This document shows, piece by piece, positions 62,020 to 64,000 of a DNA stretch of 64,000 nt (position 1 is its first letter; every line of letters begins with the position of its first letter). The stretch spans positions 1-64,000 of the forward strand of contig NZ_JAFBBT010000001.1 in assembly GCF_016907335.1 (NCBI RefSeq). Direction: 5' to 3'. Made by a program: the position numbers and the translations under genes. The notes under the pieces were generated by a model. That model had not been told where the DNA came from. It did no database searches and worked only from the letters and a program-made list of their open reading frames with translations. This DNA is from Curtobacterium herbarum (GTDB lineage Bacteria > Actinomycetota > Actinomycetes > Actinomycetales > Microbacteriaceae).

Positions 62020-62630
62020 GCCCGATCGGCCCGGCCCCGGCCGGCCCGACCCCGATCGGGCCCGGGACGTTCGTCGCGGTCGTCGGGGCGAGCGGCGTCG
62101 GCAAGGACGCCCTGATCGACCACGCACGAGCCCGGACCTCCGACACCGTCCGGTTCCCGCGGCGCACGATCACCCGGCCCTCGGGCGCGGGCGAGGACCA
62201 CGACCCGCTCGACGCGGCGGCCTTCGCGGCGGCGGCCCGAGCGGGTGCGTTCGCCGTCCACTGGCACGCCCACGGGCTCGACTACGGCATCCCGGCGCAG
62301 ACCGACGAGGACCTCCGTGCCGGCCGGACCGTCGTCGCGAACGTCTCGCGCGGGGTCCTCGCGGAACTCAGCCGGCGCTGCGAACACCTCGTGGTGGTCC
62401 GGGTGAGCGTGCCGGACGCCGTCCGCGCCGAGCGGCTCCGGGCGCGCAGTCGCGAGTCCGCCGAGGCGGTGGCGGCACGGTTGCACCGCCCGGACCCCGC
62501 ACCCGACCAGCACGTCGACCTCGAGATCTGCAACGACGGATCCCTGGAGGCCGGGGGCGAAGCGCTGCTCCGTGCGATCCTCCGGGCGGACGCCGCCGGC
62601 CGGGTCGCCGATGCCGGTGGGCCACGGTGA
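62016..62630 (+). CDS. phnN: ribose 1,5-bisphosphokinase PhnN
   Basis: 204 residues. P-loop GASGVGKD (24-31), then RRTITRPSGAGEDHD and the GIPAQTDEDLRAGRTVVANVSRGVL segment typical of PhnN/guanylate-kinase-like ribose bisphosphokinases, which make PRPP from ribose 1,5-bisphosphate. The first 17 residues are a Pro/Gly extension. GTGA overlap with the following gene. Confidence 0.95.
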   Translation: MSPIGPAPAGPTPIGPGTFVAVVGASGVGKDALIDHARARTSDTVRFPRRTITRPSGAGEDHDPLDAAAFAAAARAGAFAVHWHAHGLDYGIPAQTDEDLRAGRTVVANVSRGVLAELSRRCEHLVVVRVSVPDAVRAERLRARSRESAEAVAARLHRPDPAPDQHVDLEICNDGSLEAGGEALLRAILRADAAGRVADAGGPR

Positions 62631-63508
62631 CGTCCATCGCGCTCATCGGTCCGGGGGCGATCGGCACCACGGTCGCGGCGGCCCTGCACCAGGTCGGTCG
62701 CACTCCGGTCGTCTTCGGTCGTTCGGCCCGCGACGCGCTCCGCCTGCGGACCGGGTCGGGACGCGTCGTCGTGCCGGGTCCGGTCCGGACGGAGGGCGAC
62801 CCCGTCGACGGCCCCTTCGACCTGGTCGTCGTCGCGGTCAAGACCACACAGGTCGACGGCGTCGCTCCGCTGCTGCAGGCCGTGTGCGGTCCGGACACCG
62901 TCGTGTGCGTGCTGCAGAACGGCATCGAGCAGGTCGAGACGGTGGGGCCGCTCGTCCACGGCGCAGCGATCGTCCCGGCAGTGGTCTGGTTCCCGGCGAC
63001 CCGCGGACCCGACGACGAGGTGCTCCTCCACGGAGCGGCCCGGCTCACCCTGCCGGCCGGTGCCGCGGCCGACCGGGTCGTGGCGGCACTCGACGGTTCG
63101 TGGTGCACGGTCGCGACGACGACGGACTTCCACGCCGTCGCCTGGCGGAAGCTCCTGCAGAACGCGGTGGCGGGGCTCATGGTCCTGACCGGCCGCCGGT
63201 CCGGGATGTACGTGCGCGAGGACGTCGCCGACGTCGCCCGTGCCTACCTCCGCGAATGCCTCGCGGTGGCCCGCGCGGACGGGGCCGTGCTCGACGACGG
63301 CGTGGTCGAGGCGATCCTGCAGGGCTTCCGGACCCGGCCCGCCGACCTCGGGACGTCGATCCTCACGGATCGCACCGCGGGCCTCCCGCTCGAGTGGGAC
63401 GCGCGGAACGGCGTCGTGCAGCGCCGCGGCCGTCGGCACGGTGTCCGCACACCGCTGTCGGACGTCGTCGTACCGCTCCTGGCCGCTGCGAGCGACGGAC
63501 CGGGCTGA
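62627..63508 (+). CDS. ketopantoate reductase-like (ApbA/PanE) protein
   Basis: 293 residues from GTG at 62627. Rossmann motif LIGPGAIGTTVA near the N-terminus, QNGIEQVE, and the C-terminal helical domain with VAWRKLLQNAVAGLMVLTGR. These are typical of 2-dehydropantoate 2-reductases, which reduce a keto acid with NADPH, but ApbA-like family members also act on other small keto acids. Being coupled by GTGA to phnN, it may belong to phosphonate metabolism rather than pantothenate synthesis; the role is inference. Confidence 0.85.
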   Translation: MTSIALIGPGAIGTTVAAALHQVGRTPVVFGRSARDALRLRTGSGRVVVPGPVRTEGDPVDGPFDLVVVAVKTTQVDGVAPLLQAVCGPDTVVCVLQNGIEQVETVGPLVHGAAIVPAVVWFPATRGPDDEVLLHGAARLTLPAGAAADRVVAALDGSWCTVATTTDFHAVAWRKLLQNAVAGLMVLTGRRSGMYVREDVADVARAYLRECLAVARADGAVLDDGVVEAILQGFRTRPADLGTSILTDRTAGLPLEWDARNGVVQRRGRRHGVRTPLSDVVVPLLAAASDGPG

Positions 63509-63587
63509 TCCGTCGCGGCCGACGAGGACCACGTCAGCGGACGGTCGGGAGGCGTCACTCGCCCGCCGCGGGCTCGTCCAGTTCGGC

Positions 63588-63731
63588 ATGCCCCTCATCG
63601 ACAGTGCCGCCGTCGACGAACTCGCCTCCACCTGCGTCGGGCTCGGCCGCTACGACTTCCTGCTCAGCGTCGCGCCGCCCCGGATCCCCGGACTGACCGG
63701 CGTCCCGGTCAACCCCATCGCGATCTTCTGA
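63588..63731 (+). CDS. possible small ORF or 3' gene fragment
   Basis: 47 codons from ATG at 63588 (MPLIDSAAVDELASTCVGLGRYDFLLSV); protein-like composition continues for about 10 residues upstream in the same frame without a start. It may be the C-terminal end of a lost gene. Unrecognised. Confidence 0.3.
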   Translation: MPLIDSAAVDELASTCVGLGRYDFLLSVAPPRIPGLTGVPVNPIAIF

Positions 63732-63764
63732 CCGCACCAGAGTCGTCCTGACCCAGCCCCGTCC

Positions 63765-64000
63765 TCACGGTGCCGCACCGATCCAGTGCACGCTCCGTGG
63801 GGCGTCGCAGAGCCCGTCGGCCCAGTCCACCGGAAGGAGCTCGCCCGTCCAGGCCTCGCCGGCGATCGCTTCGGCGCTGTCGTCCGTGAACAGCGCGCGT
63901 TCGACGGCCAGGTCGTAGCGACGCCCGAGGACCGGGCCTCCCGGGCGATCGCGGTAGAGCACGACCGCGACGTCGTCGGTCAGGGCGCGGCCGGCGACCC
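63765..64000 (-). CDS. partial paralogue of the protein at 34621 (5' end outside window)
   Basis: The frame is open from 64000 down to a stop at 63765. It reads VVLYRDRPGGPVLGRRYDL and VDWADGLCDAPRSVHWIG, matching the two conserved segments of the protein at 34621 (ILYRDRPDGPVLGR and VDWAVGLVDDPAAVRWL). Unrecognised family. The start lies beyond the window. Confidence 0.7.
   Translation of the reverse strand, partial: VAGRALTDDVAVVLYRDRPGGPVLGRRYDLAVERALFTDDSAEAIAGEAWTGELLPVDWADGLCDAPRSVHWIGAAP

Noticed and set aside
1-64000. CRISPR arrays, rRNA operons, intact prophage or complete transposase genes
   Set aside because: No regularly spaced repeats, no rRNA sequence, no phage structural genes and no full transposase reading frame were seen.

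Overview
The window is high-GC, densely packed actinobacterial chromosome. Gene order and codon use fit Microbacteriaceae, plausibly a Curtobacterium-like organism; this is inferred from gene content only, because no rRNA or tRNA gene is present. The block CCA-adding enzyme - rpsF - ssb - rpsR - rplI - dnaB normally lies close to oriC in this family.

Layout. 1-4.7 kb: truncated DUF6049 secreted protein, CCA tRNA nucleotidyltransferase, then the rpsF-ssb-rpsR-rplI operon with a clear terminator. 4.9-16.8 kb: a type VII secretion-like locus with two tandem three-gene cassettes (WXG100-like protein, second small helical protein, large membrane-hairpin protein), three unknown proteins and a 1593-residue EssC/EccC-type ATPase, mostly translationally coupled. 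16.8-18.6 kb: a cluster of DnaA-box-like sites and dnaB. 18.6-25.3 kb: a degenerate mobile island bounded by inverted TTGTCGCC repeats, with a TniQ-like remnant, a membrane protein, an HNH nuclease, a protein with a HEPN-like C-terminus, and AraC and MFS relics. 25.5-28 kb: orphan barstar, a small hypothetical protein, a DUF4190 protein and a frameshifted small membrane protein.

28-37.5 kb: a CobW/COG0523 GTPase divergent from a Mg-chelatase-like AAA+/VWA pair around a Zur-box-like palindrome; a secreted protein; a DUF2975/XRE pair whose promoter lies in a perfect 43-bp palindrome; lipoproteins; and a NarL-type two-component system. 37.6-50 kb: MprF-like lipid aminoacyltransferase with a coupled esterase, a GNAT gene broken by a 115-bp tandem duplication, a class F sortase next to an anchored tyrosine phosphatase, two LacI regulators flanking a 2H phosphoesterase, and an ABC exporter.

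50-63.5 kb: a complete phosphonate/C-P lyase locus: phnD-phnC-phnE (fused permease), a hexapeptide acyltransferase, a GntR (PhnF-like) repressor on the opposite strand, then phnG-H-I-J-K-L, a DUF1045 gene, phnM, phnN and a ketopantoate-reductase-like gene, nearly all joined by 4-bp start/stop overlaps. The same 18-bp operator-like motif precedes both phnD and phnG, so one regulator probably controls uptake and cleavage together.
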